DNA of 64,000 bases from Streptomyces lydicus (GTDB lineage Bacteria; Actinomycetota; Actinomycetes; Streptomycetales; Streptomycetaceae): positions 3,534,001 through 3,598,000 of the forward strand of contig NZ_CP017157.1 of assembly GCF_001729485.1 (NCBI RefSeq), in the 5' to 3' direction. Position numbers and translations under genes: made by a program. The notes beneath the pieces were generated by a model, which had not been told where the DNA came from, did no database searches, and saw only the letters and a list, made by a program, of their open reading frames with translations. Below, one piece after another: positions 16,879 through 25,071 of this stretch. Within the stretch, counting starts at the first letter, position 1; the number at the start of each line of letters is the position of its first letter.

Positions 16879-17183
16879 CGGTCCTCTCCTTCCGGGGCGC
16901 GGCCGGTTCCTTCCGCGCCCCGGTCCGCCGCCTCGGGGGCGTGGTCCGCGGCCGGGCAGCGGGCCGGGCCGGCGGCGTGCCCGCCCGGGGGTGAGCGTCG
17001 CCGGTGGCTGGTGTCGCACCAGGGGTAGCTGCGGCTGCGCCGGCAGGTGCAGAGCGCGACGACGAACCGCCGGGAGACGACCACCGTGCCGTCCGCGCCG
17101 CTCACCTCCACCGGTCCCTCCACCAGCAGCGGACCGTCGGGGGTGAGCGTGACCCGGCGGGGGCGCTCAGGGGTGCTCGGCAC
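16875..17183 (-). CDS. CDGSH-type iron-sulfur protein
   Basis: A 102-residue protein with one CDGSH [2Fe-2S] motif, C-T-C-(x8)-C-D-T-S-H ('CTCRRSRSYPWCDTSH', about residues 45-60). This provides the 3-Cys/1-His ligand set. An N-terminal beta-rich segment ('VTLTPDGPLLVEGPVEVSG') is normal for the family. A charged Pro/Ala/Glu-rich C-terminal tail of about 40 residues is disordered-looking. The gene overlaps both neighbours (17 bp with the methyltransferase, 4 bp with the HDO gene). It could supply electrons or an Fe-S cluster to the downstream diiron-type enzyme; that role is inference. Confidence 0.88.
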   Translation of the reverse strand: MPSTPERPRRVTLTPDGPLLVEGPVEVSGADGTVVVSRRFVVALCTCRRSRSYPWCDTSHRRRSPPGGHAAGPARCPAADHAPEAADRGAEGTGRAPEGEDR

Positions 17184-17847
17184 GGATGATCACCAGTTCC
17201 TCTTTGTCCTGGCCCTGCGCGAGCAGGCCCTGGCTGCGCAACCAGGGCAGCCGCGAGCGCAGCACCGGTCCGAACGGGACGAGCGCGCGATCGCTGACCG
17301 CGGCCCGCATGCCCGTACGGGACAGTCGCTGCAGCGTGTCCTCGGGGCCGCACAGCTCGGAGTGGACCATCAGCAGCACCCCGCCGGGGCGCAGCGCACC
17401 GGCCGCCGCGTCGCAGACGCGGTCGACGAGCAGCCGGCCGTCCCGTCCCGCGTCCCAGGCGCGGGCCGGCCCCCGGGGCCGGCGGGCGCCGGGCGCAGGT
17501 ACATACGGCGGGTTGCTCAGCAGCAGGTCGAACGACCGGCCGGCCACCGCCGCGGTCAGATCGCCGCGGCGTACGGTGACGCGCTGCCCGGAGAGCCAGG
17601 CGTTGAGCCGGGTGGCGAGGACCGCCTGCCAGGAGATGTCGACGGCGGTGACCCGGGCCCCGCGCCGTGCGGCCCGTACCGCGAGGGCCCCGCTGCCCGA
17701 GCCCAGGTCGAGCAGTTCGGCGCCGGCGGTGAGGTCCTCCCGGTACAGGGCGCGCAGCAGCAGCCAGGTGTCGTCCTGGGGTGAGTAGACACCGGGCAGC
17801 GTCACCAGCGGCCGCGGTCGGGGGAGCGCGGCCGTCGCTGCACTCAT
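17167..17847 (-). CDS. HemK2/PrmC-type class I SAM-dependent methyltransferase
   Basis: A 226-residue class I methyltransferase. SAM-binding motif I is 'ELLDLGSGSGALAVRAA' (about residues 45-60) and the catalytic tetrapeptide N-P-P-Y lies in 'FDLLLSNPPYVPAPG' (about residue 115). NPPY marks N-methylation of Gln/Asn side chains or related amides (PrmC/HemK2 type). Its length fits the HemK2 subgroup rather than PrmC, which has an extra N-terminal domain. Start: ATG at 17847 with GGAGGTG seven bases upstream. It is the first gene of the overlapping operon with the CDGSH and HDO genes; a modified small molecule or peptide is a possible substrate. Confidence 0.85.
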   Translation of the reverse strand: MSAATAALPRPRPLVTLPGVYSPQDDTWLLLRALYREDLTAGAELLDLGSGSGALAVRAARRGARVTAVDISWQAVLATRLNAWLSGQRVTVRRGDLTAAVAGRSFDLLLSNPPYVPAPGARRPRGPARAWDAGRDGRLLVDRVCDAAAGALRPGGVLLMVHSELCGPEDTLQRLSRTGMRAAVSDRALVPFGPVLRSRLPWLRSQGLLAQGQDKEELVIIRAEHP

Positions 17848-18213
17848 AGGGCACCTCCGCCCCGAGAACCGAGCGTCCTGGTCCGAGGGAGGCCGGAGCG
17901 CTGAAGCGCTGAGCCCCGCTTCCGTCGCACTTCCTGTCCACGACGGGCCCCGTCGTCTGGGCGGGTCCGTTCGTGCGGACGTCTTTCCCCAGCCTCCGGG
18001 TGATCCGGCCGGGACGCCACCTGAGCAGCCCGCGCCGCGCGGGGACCGCCGCGGGGCTGAGGTGCGAACCGGCCGTACGGCCCGCAGCCTGGAGGGAGGG
18101 ACACCAGACCGACGCGGTACGGGCCTGCGCTCCACCCCGGGGCCTGCGGCTCGCCGCTCCCCAAAGCGGGCGCGACCGTCGCGCCCGTCAGTGGGGCGAG
18201 CAAGGGAGCAGAC
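17848..18213. other. Intergenic region between divergent genes
   Basis: A 366-bp G+C-rich gap between the methyltransferase operon (leftward) and a small basic protein gene (rightward). I see no coding sequence in it. It must hold both promoters. A stem-loop GGGCGCGA-ccg-TCGCGCCC (18168-18186) lies about 25 bp before the small gene and could affect its expression. No clear -35/-10 pair stands out. Confidence 0.5.
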
Positions 18214-18408
18214 GTGACGAAGAACCGGAAGAAGTCGACCGACAAGATCCCCACGGCGGTCGAAACCGAGAGCGAGACCCGCAGCGGGGAACAGCGCGCT
18301 GCCAAGGAAGACGAGAAGGGCATGCACAAGACCGGACCGCGGGGCCGCTCCGGCCGGCCCGCCGGCGGGCGGGACGCCGAGGCGCACACCGGCGTCGACC
18401 CGCAGTAG
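18214..18408 (+). CDS. Small highly charged hypothetical protein
   Basis: A 64-residue protein beginning at a GTG with AAGGGAG seven bases upstream. It is hydrophilic and rich in Lys, Arg, Glu, Gly and Thr ('KNRKKSTDKIPTAVETESE', 'KGMHKTGPRGRSGRPAGG'), with no hydrophobic core, and is probably disordered. No function is recognised. It resembles small stress-type or nucleic-acid-associated peptides only in composition. A very strong stem-loop follows its stop codon, which supports its being a transcribed gene. Confidence 0.5.
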   Translation: MTKNRKKSTDKIPTAVETESETRSGEQRAAKEDEKGMHKTGPRGRSGRPAGGRDAEAHTGVDPQ

Positions 18409-18427
18409 CCCGGATCCGGGCGCGGCC

Positions 18428-18491
18428 CGGCCCGTACGTGACCGTTCCCCCGATGCGGCTCCGCATCGGGGGAACGGTCACGTACGGGCCG
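18428..18491. terminator. 31-bp perfect inverted repeat, bidirectional terminator
   Basis: Arms 18428-18458 and 18461-18491 are perfectly complementary over 31 bp and are separated by only two bases (CT). The repeat lies between the convergent small basic gene and the zinc alcohol dehydrogenase, 20 bp and 8 bp from their stop codons. It is unusually long for a terminator and could cruciform. No T-run follows. Confidence 0.85.
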
Positions 18492-18498
18492 TCGGCGG

Positions 18499-19683
18499 TC
18501 AGGGCGTCAGCAGCGTCTTGACCATGCCGTCTTCCTTGGTCTGGAAGGTCTTGTACGCCTGCGGCCCGTCCTCCAGCGGCAGTTTGTGGGTGGCGAAGCC
18601 CTCCACGCCCAGCGGGTCGGCGTCGGTCAGCAGCGGCAGGATGTCGCCGACCCACCGCCGGACGTTGGCCTGGCCCATCCGCAGCTGGATCTGCTTGTCG
18701 AACATCTTCAGCAGCGGCAACGGGTCCATGGCACCGCCGTAAACGCCGACGACGGAGACCGTCCCACCCCGCCGGACCGCGTCGATGGCCGCGTGGAACG
18801 CCGACATGCGGTCCACGCCCGCCCGCGTCATGAGCTTCTCGGCGAGCGCGTCCGGCAGCAGCCCCACGGCCTGTTGGGCGGCCTTCGCCACCGGCGCACC
18901 GTGCGCCTCCATGCCCACCGCCTCGATGACCGCGTCCGCGCCGCGCCCGGAGGTCAGCCGGCGCACCTCGTCACCCAGGTCCGCCCCGAGTTCCTCGACG
19001 TTCAGCGTGTGCACGCCGCGCGCCCGGGCCCGGGCCAGCCGCTCGGGAACGAGATCGACGCCGATGACCTGCTCGGCGCCCCGGTGCAGCGCGATGCGGG
19101 CCGCCATGTCGCCGATCGGGCCCAGCCCGAGCACGACGACGCTGCCGCCGGGCGGGACGTCGGCGTAGGCGACGGCCTGCCAGGCGGTGGGCAGCACGTC
19201 CGAGAGGTAGATGAAGCGTTCGTCGGGCGGCCCGTGCGGCACCTTCACGGGCAGGGTGTTGCCGAACGGCACCCGCAGGTACTCGGCCTGCCCGCCCGGC
19301 ACCTGGCCGTAGAGCTTGGTGTAGCCGAACAGCGCGGCGCCCATGCCGTGTTCACGGACCTGGGTGGTCTCGCACTGCGAATGCAGGCCCTGGTCACACA
19401 TCCAGCAGGTACCGCAGGAGACGTTGAACGGCACCACCACCCGGTCGCCCGCGGAGAGCGCGGTGACCTCCGGACCCACTTCCTCGACGACCCCCATCGG
19501 CTCGTGGCCCAGGATGTCGCCGGGCTCCAGGAACGGCCCCAGGACCTCGTAGAGGTGGAGGTCGGAGCCGCAGATGCCGGTGGACGTGATCCTCACCAGG
19601 ACGTCGGTCGGGTCGGCGATCTGCGGATCGGGGACCGTGTCGATGCGCACGTCTCGTCTTCCGTGCCACGTCAGTGCCCGCAT
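18499..19683 (-). CDS. Zinc-dependent alcohol dehydrogenase, glutathione-independent formaldehyde dehydrogenase-like
   Basis: A 394-residue zinc MDR enzyme. Catalytic zinc ligands are in 'STGICGSDLHLYE' (Cys) and 'ILGHEPMGVVEEVG' (His-Glu). The structural zinc cysteines are in 'SCGTCWMCDQGLHSQC'. The NAD-binding glycine motif is 'VVVLGLGPIGDMAA'. The extra loop between the coenzyme domain and C terminus ('VAKAAQQAVGLLPDALAEKLMTRAG') matches the long formaldehyde-dehydrogenase-like subgroup. Start: ATG at 19683 after AAGGAGGACAGG. It stands alone and may detoxify aldehydes. Such dehydrogenases are often found in actinobacterial dormancy regions, and one begins about 8.7 kb away. Confidence 0.9.
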   Translation of the reverse strand: MRALTWHGRRDVRIDTVPDPQIADPTDVLVRITSTGICGSDLHLYEVLGPFLEPGDILGHEPMGVVEEVGPEVTALSAGDRVVVPFNVSCGTCWMCDQGLHSQCETTQVREHGMGAALFGYTKLYGQVPGGQAEYLRVPFGNTLPVKVPHGPPDERFIYLSDVLPTAWQAVAYADVPPGGSVVVLGLGPIGDMAARIALHRGAEQVIGVDLVPERLARARARGVHTLNVEELGADLGDEVRRLTSGRGADAVIEAVGMEAHGAPVAKAAQQAVGLLPDALAEKLMTRAGVDRMSAFHAAIDAVRRGGTVSVVGVYGGAMDPLPLLKMFDKQIQLRMGQANVRRWVGDILPLLTDADPLGVEGFATHKLPLEDGPQAYKTFQTKEDGMVKTLLTP

Positions 19684-19836
19684 CCTGTCCTCCTTCGCCT
19701 CGACGGCCGGCGAAGGCGCGCGCGCCCGGCGCCGGATGCCCTGTACGCCACCATAAGAGCGGCCGGTGACCGGTGCACCACGACGGACCGCCGGCGCCCG
19801 GGAGGCCGCCGGCCCCGCAGGTCACGGCCCCGCAGG

Positions 19837-20826
19837 TCACCAGGTGTCCGCCGGGCCGCCGCGCTGGTTGAAGCGGCCGGCCGCGCGTTCGTTCAGCACG
19901 CCCAGGACGCGGCGGAGCCGTCGTGCGGGCGGCTGGTCCTCGGCCTCGACCCGGAAGCCCTCCGCGGTCTCGCCGCCGCCGTCGCGGGGCAGCACCCGGC
20001 CGATCAACGACACCAGCCGGGTGGTGGCCACCGGGGCCACGCCGTGCGCCACCGCGCCCAACTTGGCCGCCGGCGTCAGCACGATCCGGTGCCGGCGCCG
20101 CTGTACGGCGGAGACGATGCGCTCCGCCGCCCGCTCGGCGTTCATCGACAGCAGGGGGGCACCGGCCAGCGTCTGGAACCAGGCGTACTCCCGGCGCCGG
20201 TCGCCGCCGAAGCGGGCGTGCAGATGCGAGCCGGTGCGCATCAGCCCGGGGTGGATGCCCGTCACGGTGACCCCGTGTACGGCCTCCTCCGCGTGCAGCC
20301 CCTCGGCCAGCGCCGCGACCGCCGCCTTGGCACAGGAGTACGGCAGCAGGTGCGGCACCGCCAGCAGCCCGCCCACCGACCCGACGAGGGCCAGCCGGCC
20401 GCCGACCGGACTGCGCCGGAGGTGGGGGAGGGCGGCCAGGGCGGTGTGCAGCGCCCCGTTGAAGATGGAGTCCAGCGCGTCGCGGAACCCCTCGGTCCCG
20501 AGGGCGTCGGCGGGGCCCACCTGGATGATGCCGGCGTTGGCGAGGACGATGTCCAGCCGGCCGTTGTCCCGGACGATCTCGTCCATGCGGGCCCGCACCG
20601 CGGCGCCGTCCCGTACGTCGCACACCACGCTGCGCACCGAACCGCACGGCAGCCGGCCCAGTTTGGTGACCGCTCGGCCGAGCTCCGCCTCGTCCCTCGC
20701 CAGCAGCACCACATGGCAGCCACGCTTCATCAACTCGCCGGCCATGAGCAGGCCGAGCCCGCGGGAGCCGCCGGTGACCACGGCGGTGAGGCCCCGGATC
20801 GAGGGGGCGGCCGGCAGCACTCGCAT
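19837..20826 (-). CDS. Short-chain dehydrogenase/reductase (SDR)
   Basis: A 329-residue classical SDR with the nucleotide-binding motif 'VVTGGSRGLGLLMAGEL' (T-G-x3-G-x-G), 'LDIVLANAGIIQVG' (the NAG motif), the catalytic Ser in 'LALVGSVGGLLAVP', and Y-x3-K in 'YSCAKAAVAAL'. A C-terminal extension of about 60 residues, beyond the usual 260, is basic. The start is an ATG at 20826 with CAGGAGGCTCATC upstream. The substrate is unknown; the family resembles enzymes acting on lipids or steroids. It is divergent from the GNAT-AAA+ fusion gene across a short, almost purely G+C spacer. Confidence 0.87.
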   Translation of the reverse strand: MRVLPAAPSIRGLTAVVTGGSRGLGLLMAGELMKRGCHVVLLARDEAELGRAVTKLGRLPCGSVRSVVCDVRDGAAVRARMDEIVRDNGRLDIVLANAGIIQVGPADALGTEGFRDALDSIFNGALHTALAALPHLRRSPVGGRLALVGSVGGLLAVPHLLPYSCAKAAVAALAEGLHAEEAVHGVTVTGIHPGLMRTGSHLHARFGGDRRREYAWFQTLAGAPLLSMNAERAAERIVSAVQRRRHRIVLTPAAKLGAVAHGVAPVATTRLVSLIGRVLPRDGGGETAEGFRVEAEDQPPARRLRRVLGVLNERAAGRFNQRGGPADTW

Positions 20827-21016
20827 GATGAGCCTCCTGTCGCGTCGCCCTTCCGACGCTACCCGCCGGGGCGCGGGGCCACAGCCGGAGCCGGCCCGGC
20901 CGGGCCGGGCGGTGACGGCCCGGCACGAAGGGGCCGGCCGCCCCCGGACCGGGGCCCGGCCGCCCGGCGGGCCCGCGGCAGCGGCCTGCGGGAAAATGGC
21001 CTGGGAGGTGGCGCCG

Positions 21017-22303
21017 ATGTCTCCGTGGCGGGTCCGCGACCTGGAGGAGGGCGACCTCGACCAGGTGGTGCGCATCTGGGAGGAATCGCGGGACACGGCC
21101 GCCGACCCGGCCGTGAGCCTCGCGGAGGTGGTGAGCGCCCTCCGGGCCCGGACCCCGGCGGTCGTCGCCGTGGTGGGGGACCGGATCGTCGGCGCGGCGG
21201 TGTCCTCGACGGCACAGGAGCGGGCCTGGGTGCTGCGCCTGGCCATCGCCCGTCAGTGGCGCGGTCACGGCATCGGCTCGGCGCTGCTGGCCGGTCTGGA
21301 GAAGCGGCTGGCGCAGGCGGGGGTGCGCCGCATCGGGGCGCTGCTGCCGGAGGGCGAGGTCGGCGAGCAGGCGTTCAAGAACTCGGGCTACACCGGCCGG
21401 CCCGACCTGGGCTACTTCGAGAAGCTGCTGCCGGCGGAGTCGGCCGGGACCACCGTGCTCGGACAGCTCGGCGGCGTCGTGCCGGAGGTGGGGCTGTGGG
21501 ACCGCATCGCGGGGATGGGCGCGGAGAAGACGCTGATCGAACGCCGGCTCGTGCTGCCGCTGGAGCACCCGGAGGTCGCCGGGCGCTACCAGCTGGTGCC
21601 CCCGCGGGCCGTGGTGCTCTTCGGCCCGCCCGGCACCGGCAAGACCACGTTCGCGCGGGCGGTGGCCTCCCGGCTGCGCTGGCCCTTCCTGGAGGTGCTG
21701 CCGTTCCAGCTCGCCGACGACGCCCACGGGGTGGCGGCCGCGCTGCGGCGGCTGTTCGCCCGCGTCGAGCACCTGGACGAGGTCGTGCTGTTCTTCGACG
21801 AGGCCGAGGAGATCGCCTCCGAACGCCAGGACCCGACCACGCTCGCCCACCGGGTGACCAATGAACTCCTCAAGCTCATCCCGCAGTTCCGGCGCGGTGA
21901 GCGCCGCCTGCTGATCTGCGCGACCAACGCGGTGCGCTCGCTGGATCCGGCGTTCCTGCGACCGGGACGGTTCGACTACCTGATCCCGGTCGGCCCGCCG
22001 GACGCCGAGGCCAGAAAGGCCATCTGGATCCGGTACATAGGGCCCGACCGGGCCGACCGGGTCGACCTTCCCGCGCTGGTCGAGGCCAGCGACCGCTTCA
22101 CGCCCGCGGACATCGAGTACGCGGCCCGCACCGCCGCCCAGAGCGCCTTCGAGCGGCACCTCGCGGCGGACCCGGCGGACCCCCCGGACCCCGGCCGGCT
22201 GACCGGCGACTACCTCCAGGCGATCGCCGGCACCCGCACCTCGCTCAGCGAGGAGGACATCCGGGCCTTCGACCACGACCTCCGGTCCGCCGCCCGGGTG
22301 TGA
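21017..22303 (+). CDS. GNAT acetyltransferase - AAA+ ATPase fusion protein
   Basis: A 428-residue protein in two halves. Residues ~1-140 form a GNAT acyltransferase domain; the acetyl-CoA loop is 'LAIARQWRGHGIGSALLAGLE' (R-x2-G-x-G/A), with 'GALLPEGEVGEQAFKNSGYT' behind it. Residues ~180-420 are an AAA+ ATPase with Walker A 'FGPPGTGKTTFAR' (about 202-210), Walker B 'VVLFFDEAEEI', sensor 1 'LLICATNAV' and an arginine finger segment 'FLRPGRFDYLIPV', as in FtsH/CDC48-like proteins. The ATG at 21017 has GGGAGGT seven bases upstream; an ATG at 20996 is possible. Such a fusion suggests ATP-driven remodelling linked to protein acetylation; the substrate is unknown. Confidence 0.85.
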   Translation: MSPWRVRDLEEGDLDQVVRIWEESRDTAADPAVSLAEVVSALRARTPAVVAVVGDRIVGAAVSSTAQERAWVLRLAIARQWRGHGIGSALLAGLEKRLAQAGVRRIGALLPEGEVGEQAFKNSGYTGRPDLGYFEKLLPAESAGTTVLGQLGGVVPEVGLWDRIAGMGAEKTLIERRLVLPLEHPEVAGRYQLVPPRAVVLFGPPGTGKTTFARAVASRLRWPFLEVLPFQLADDAHGVAAALRRLFARVEHLDEVVLFFDEAEEIASERQDPTTLAHRVTNELLKLIPQFRRGERRLLICATNAVRSLDPAFLRPGRFDYLIPVGPPDAEARKAIWIRYIGPDRADRVDLPALVEASDRFTPADIEYAARTAAQSAFERHLAADPADPPDPGRLTGDYLQAIAGTRTSLSEEDIRAFDHDLRSAARV

Positions 22304-22321
22304 ACCGGGGCGCCGCGACGG

Positions 22322-23119
22322 TCACCACGAGGTGGCCGCGGCGGACGGGCGGAAGGTGAACGCCGGGCCGGGGAAGCCCGGGGTGCGCCACGAGCGGCCG
22401 TCCTGCGTCACGGCGAAGCCCTCGTAGCCGTCCAGGCCCGCCAGCCAGGCCCGGGCGCCCGCCCCCATGGCGAACGCGGCCGTGGCGTAGGCGTCGGTCG
22501 TGGACAGGTCGGGGCCGACGACGGTGACGGAGGCGGGGCCGGACGCCGGCGCACCGGTGTGCGGATCGAGGATGTGCGGCCCGCGCTCGGCGCTGCCGGA
22601 GGTGGCGACGGCCAGGTCGCGGCCGGTGACGACGGTGCACAGGTCACCGGGCCGCAGCGGGTGGGCGATGCCGATCCGCCAGGGGCGGCCCGGCGCGGAC
22701 TCCCCGCCGAACCGGAGGTCGCCCCCGCCGTTCACGCAGGTGTCACGGGCTCCCGCCGCCCGTAGCAGCTGCCAGGCCCGCTCCACGGCCCACCCCTTGA
22801 CCAGCCCGGACGGGTCCAGGGTGGCGCCGGCGGTGGCACTGAACCAGCCGCCCGTGACCCGTTCCGCCCGCTCGCAGCGGCCGAGCACCTCGCGTACCTC
22901 CGCCGGGCAGTCGTCGAGCCCGATCTCACCGCGGCCCAGCCGGCTGACGGCGCTCTCGGGACGGTAGGTCGAGAAGACCGCGTCGACGTGGTGGAGCCAG
23001 GCGACGGCCTCGCCCAGGGCGGCCTCCAGGGCGGGGGTCCGGGCGTCCCGGATGTCGAACGAGAACACCGTGCCCATCACCCGCTCGACATGGCGCAGCC
23101 CGCGCCGGCGCTCAGACAC
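22322..23119 (-). CDS. apbE: FAD:protein FMN transferase
   Basis: A 265-residue ApbE-family enzyme that attaches FMN covalently to Thr or Ser of target proteins, using FAD and Mg2+. Characteristic segments are 'MGTVFSFDIRD' at the N terminus, 'DPSGLVKGWAVERA' (the DxSGxxKG block), 'CVNGGGDLRFGG' (NxGGD) and 'LSTTDAYATAAFAMG' (DA..TA.F). Its start overlaps the FMN-binding protein stop by 8 bp, so the two are cotranslated. The partner carries a flavinylation motif, which makes it the obvious substrate. Confidence 0.92.
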   Translation of the reverse strand: MSERRRGLRHVERVMGTVFSFDIRDARTPALEAALGEAVAWLHHVDAVFSTYRPESAVSRLGRGEIGLDDCPAEVREVLGRCERAERVTGGWFSATAGATLDPSGLVKGWAVERAWQLLRAAGARDTCVNGGGDLRFGGESAPGRPWRIGIAHPLRPGDLCTVVTGRDLAVATSGSAERGPHILDPHTGAPASGPASVTVVGPDLSTTDAYATAAFAMGAGARAWLAGLDGYEGFAVTQDGRSWRTPGFPGPAFTFRPSAAATSW

Positions 23120-23552
23120 CGGCCCGGTCCAGGGCGCTCTGCAGGGACCGGATGTAGCCCTCGCTGGTGTAACTGGCGCCGGAGACCGCGTCGATCCGGG
23201 CGCTGTGCACGCTCAGTGCCTCCTGTGTCAGGCGGGGAACGGCGTAGGCCGCGATCTCCCGGTCGCGTCCGTTCTCCGACGGGGCGCGCAGCACCTTGAC
23301 GGCGGTCAGCCGGCCCGACCTGACGGTGGCGGCGACCTGCACGTCGCCGTAACGGGTGCTGATCGTGGCACCGGTGTAGGTGCCGTCCGCCGGGTGTTTG
23401 CCCTGCCGGGGGCTTCCGGAGGGCGACGGGGCCGGTGCGGCGCCCGCCTGGGACGGGTCGCCGGCCAGTCCGGCCGGCTGGTGCGGTTTGAGGGAGAGCA
23501 GGAGAACGACCAGCGCGGTGGTCGACGCTGCGGTGAGAACGGCTCGGCGCAC
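23112..23552 (-). CDS. Membrane-anchored FMN-binding (flavinylated) protein
   Basis: A 146-residue protein with an N-terminal signal anchor ('VLTAASTTALVVLLLSL'), a Pro/Ser/Gly-rich linker (about residues 30-55) and an FMN-binding domain ('DGTYTGATISTRYGDVQVAATVRSGRLTAV', described by its ends). Near the C terminus 'DAVSGASYTSEG' matches the ApbE target motif D-x2-(S/T)-G-A-(S/T), with the acceptor Ser/Thr in the 'SGAS/YTS' stretch. The domain should lie outside the cell membrane and hold covalently bound FMN. It sits between the ferric-reductase-like gene (9 bp gap) and apbE, forming an extracytoplasmic electron-transfer module. Confidence 0.9.
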   Translation of the reverse strand: MRRAVLTAASTTALVVLLLSLKPHQPAGLAGDPSQAGAAPAPSPSGSPRQGKHPADGTYTGATISTRYGDVQVAATVRSGRLTAVKVLRAPSENGRDREIAAYAVPRLTQEALSVHSARIDAVSGASYTSEGYIRSLQSALDRAGV

Positions 23553-23561
23553 GGGGGCTCC

Positions 23562-24926
23562 TCAGAACTCGAACGACTCGTGGTGGACGCGGCGCCGGGG
23601 CACCCCGGCGACCCGCAGCGCCTTCCGGGCGGCCTGCGCCATGCCCGGCGGACCGCACAGGAACACCTCGTGGGCGGCCAGGTCCGGGATCAGGCGGCTC
23701 AGCGCGCGAGCCGTCAATGGTGAGGAGTACGCGGCGGGTTCGTCGACGACGTAGTGGACGACCGCACCGCGGGCCGCGGCGATCGCGTCGAGCTCGCCGC
23801 GCAGCGCGAGGTCCTCGGGGCGCCGTGCCCGGTAGACGAGCGTCACCTCGCCGGGGAGGGTCTCGAAGAGCGTACGGAGCGGGGTGATGCCCACGCCGCC
23901 GGCGAGCAGCAGCACCTTGGCGGACCGCCGCCGCGCCTCGGTGAAGGCACCGTACGGGCCTTCGGCCCACACCCGGGTGCCGGGCCGCAGCCGCGCCAGC
24001 GCCGCGCTGTGCCCGCCGGCCGCCTTGACGGTGATGCGCAGGTGATCGGGGCGCGGCGGCGCGGAGAGCGAGTAGGGGCCGGCGGTCCACCACAGGCCCG
24101 GCGTCAGGAAGCGCCAGCGGAAGAACTGGCCCGGCCGGGCGCCGAGTTCGGCCAACCGCTCGCCGGTGAGGTACACCGACACCACGCCCGGCGCCTCCGC
24201 GCGGACCTCGGCGACCCGCAGCCGGTGCCGCAGGGCCCGTCGCACCGGCACCACGAAGCGGTACCAGACGAGCACGGCGCCCACCCCCGCGTACAGGGCG
24301 TACCAGCCGAGCTGGGCGGGACGCCGCCCCACGAAGTCGGCGCCGTTGGAGAGCTGATGGCCGAAGGCGAGGAAGAGCGCCAGATAGGTGGCGAGGTGGA
24401 GGTAGTGCCAGGTCTCGTAGCTCATCCTGCGGCGGGCGAACCGCGCCGAGACGACACCGGTGCCCACCAGCAGCAGGAAGCCCGCGGTGGCCTTCAGCAT
24501 GTCCGGGTAGTCGAGGACGAGCGTCGTCGTCTCGTGCAGGACGCCGTCCTGCGAGGTCAGGGTGTAACCCCAGATGATCAGCAGGATGTGCGCGCACACC
24601 AGCGAGACGGTGTAGCGGCCTGCCGCGGCATGCCAGCGGGCCAGGCGGTCGGTGCCCAGGGTGTGGTCGAGCAGGGGGACGCGGGCCATCAGCGCGACGA
24701 GCACCGCGCAGGCGTAGCCCGCCAGCAGCCCGGTGATCCGGCCGGCGCCGGTCAGCCAGCCCGCCGGGCCCACCACCGACGCCGTACCGGTCCACCACAG
24801 GGCGAGCACGCCGGCGGCCCCCGCCCAGATGACGCACTGCGCCAGCAGCGGGCCCGGGACGGCCGGCCGGCGGCGCGGTGCGGTGCCGTGGACGGTGCCG
24901 CGGCGGAGGTGCGAGACGGTGCTCAT
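23562..24926 (-). CDS. Ferric-reductase-like transmembrane oxidoreductase
   Basis: A 454-residue protein. Residues ~30-220 hold about six membrane helices of a ferric reductase domain with haem-ligand histidines in 'LVCAHILLIIWGY' and 'YETWHYLHLATYLALFLAFGHQL'. A cytosolic FAD/NAD(P)H module follows: FAD-binding 'RPGQFFRWRF' and 'AGPYSLSAPP', the NAD(P) loop 'VLLLAGGVGITPLRTL', and the terminal 'EVFLCGPPGMAQAARKAL'. It would carry electrons from NAD(P)H across the membrane to the FMN-binding protein. The ATG at 24926 has GGAAGGGGAAG upstream. It is divergent from a two-component system with mirrored repeats between them. Confidence 0.9.
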   Translation of the reverse strand: MSTVSHLRRGTVHGTAPRRRPAVPGPLLAQCVIWAGAAGVLALWWTGTASVVGPAGWLTGAGRITGLLAGYACAVLVALMARVPLLDHTLGTDRLARWHAAAGRYTVSLVCAHILLIIWGYTLTSQDGVLHETTTLVLDYPDMLKATAGFLLLVGTGVVSARFARRRMSYETWHYLHLATYLALFLAFGHQLSNGADFVGRRPAQLGWYALYAGVGAVLVWYRFVVPVRRALRHRLRVAEVRAEAPGVVSVYLTGERLAELGARPGQFFRWRFLTPGLWWTAGPYSLSAPPRPDHLRITVKAAGGHSAALARLRPGTRVWAEGPYGAFTEARRRSAKVLLLAGGVGITPLRTLFETLPGEVTLVYRARRPEDLALRGELDAIAAARGAVVHYVVDEPAAYSSPLTARALSRLIPDLAAHEVFLCGPPGMAQAARKALRVAGVPRRRVHHESFEF

Positions 24927-24969
24927 GGGCTTCCCCTTCCGTGGTGCGCGCCAGCGTCGCAGCGCAACC

Positions 24970-25033
24970 TCTGAGGACGCTCTGAGCACCGGCCCCGCGA
25001 GCTGATTCACAGGAAACTCAGAGCCGGCTCATA
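24970..25033. promoter_or_regulatory. Mirrored 11-bp-spaced repeats, candidate sites for the OmpR-type regulator
   Basis: On one side TCTGAG occurs at 24970-24975 and 24981-24986, exactly 11 bp apart. On the other side the reverse orientation, CTCAGA (25017-25022) and CTCATA (25028-25033), occurs with the same 11-bp spacing. One helical-turn direct repeat facing each divergent promoter is the classic layout for OmpR/PhoB-type regulators, here presumably the adjacent response regulator. Confidence 0.65.
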
Positions 25034-25071
25034 CCTCCGTGCGGCGCCGGGCGAGGCATGCTGGACGCACC

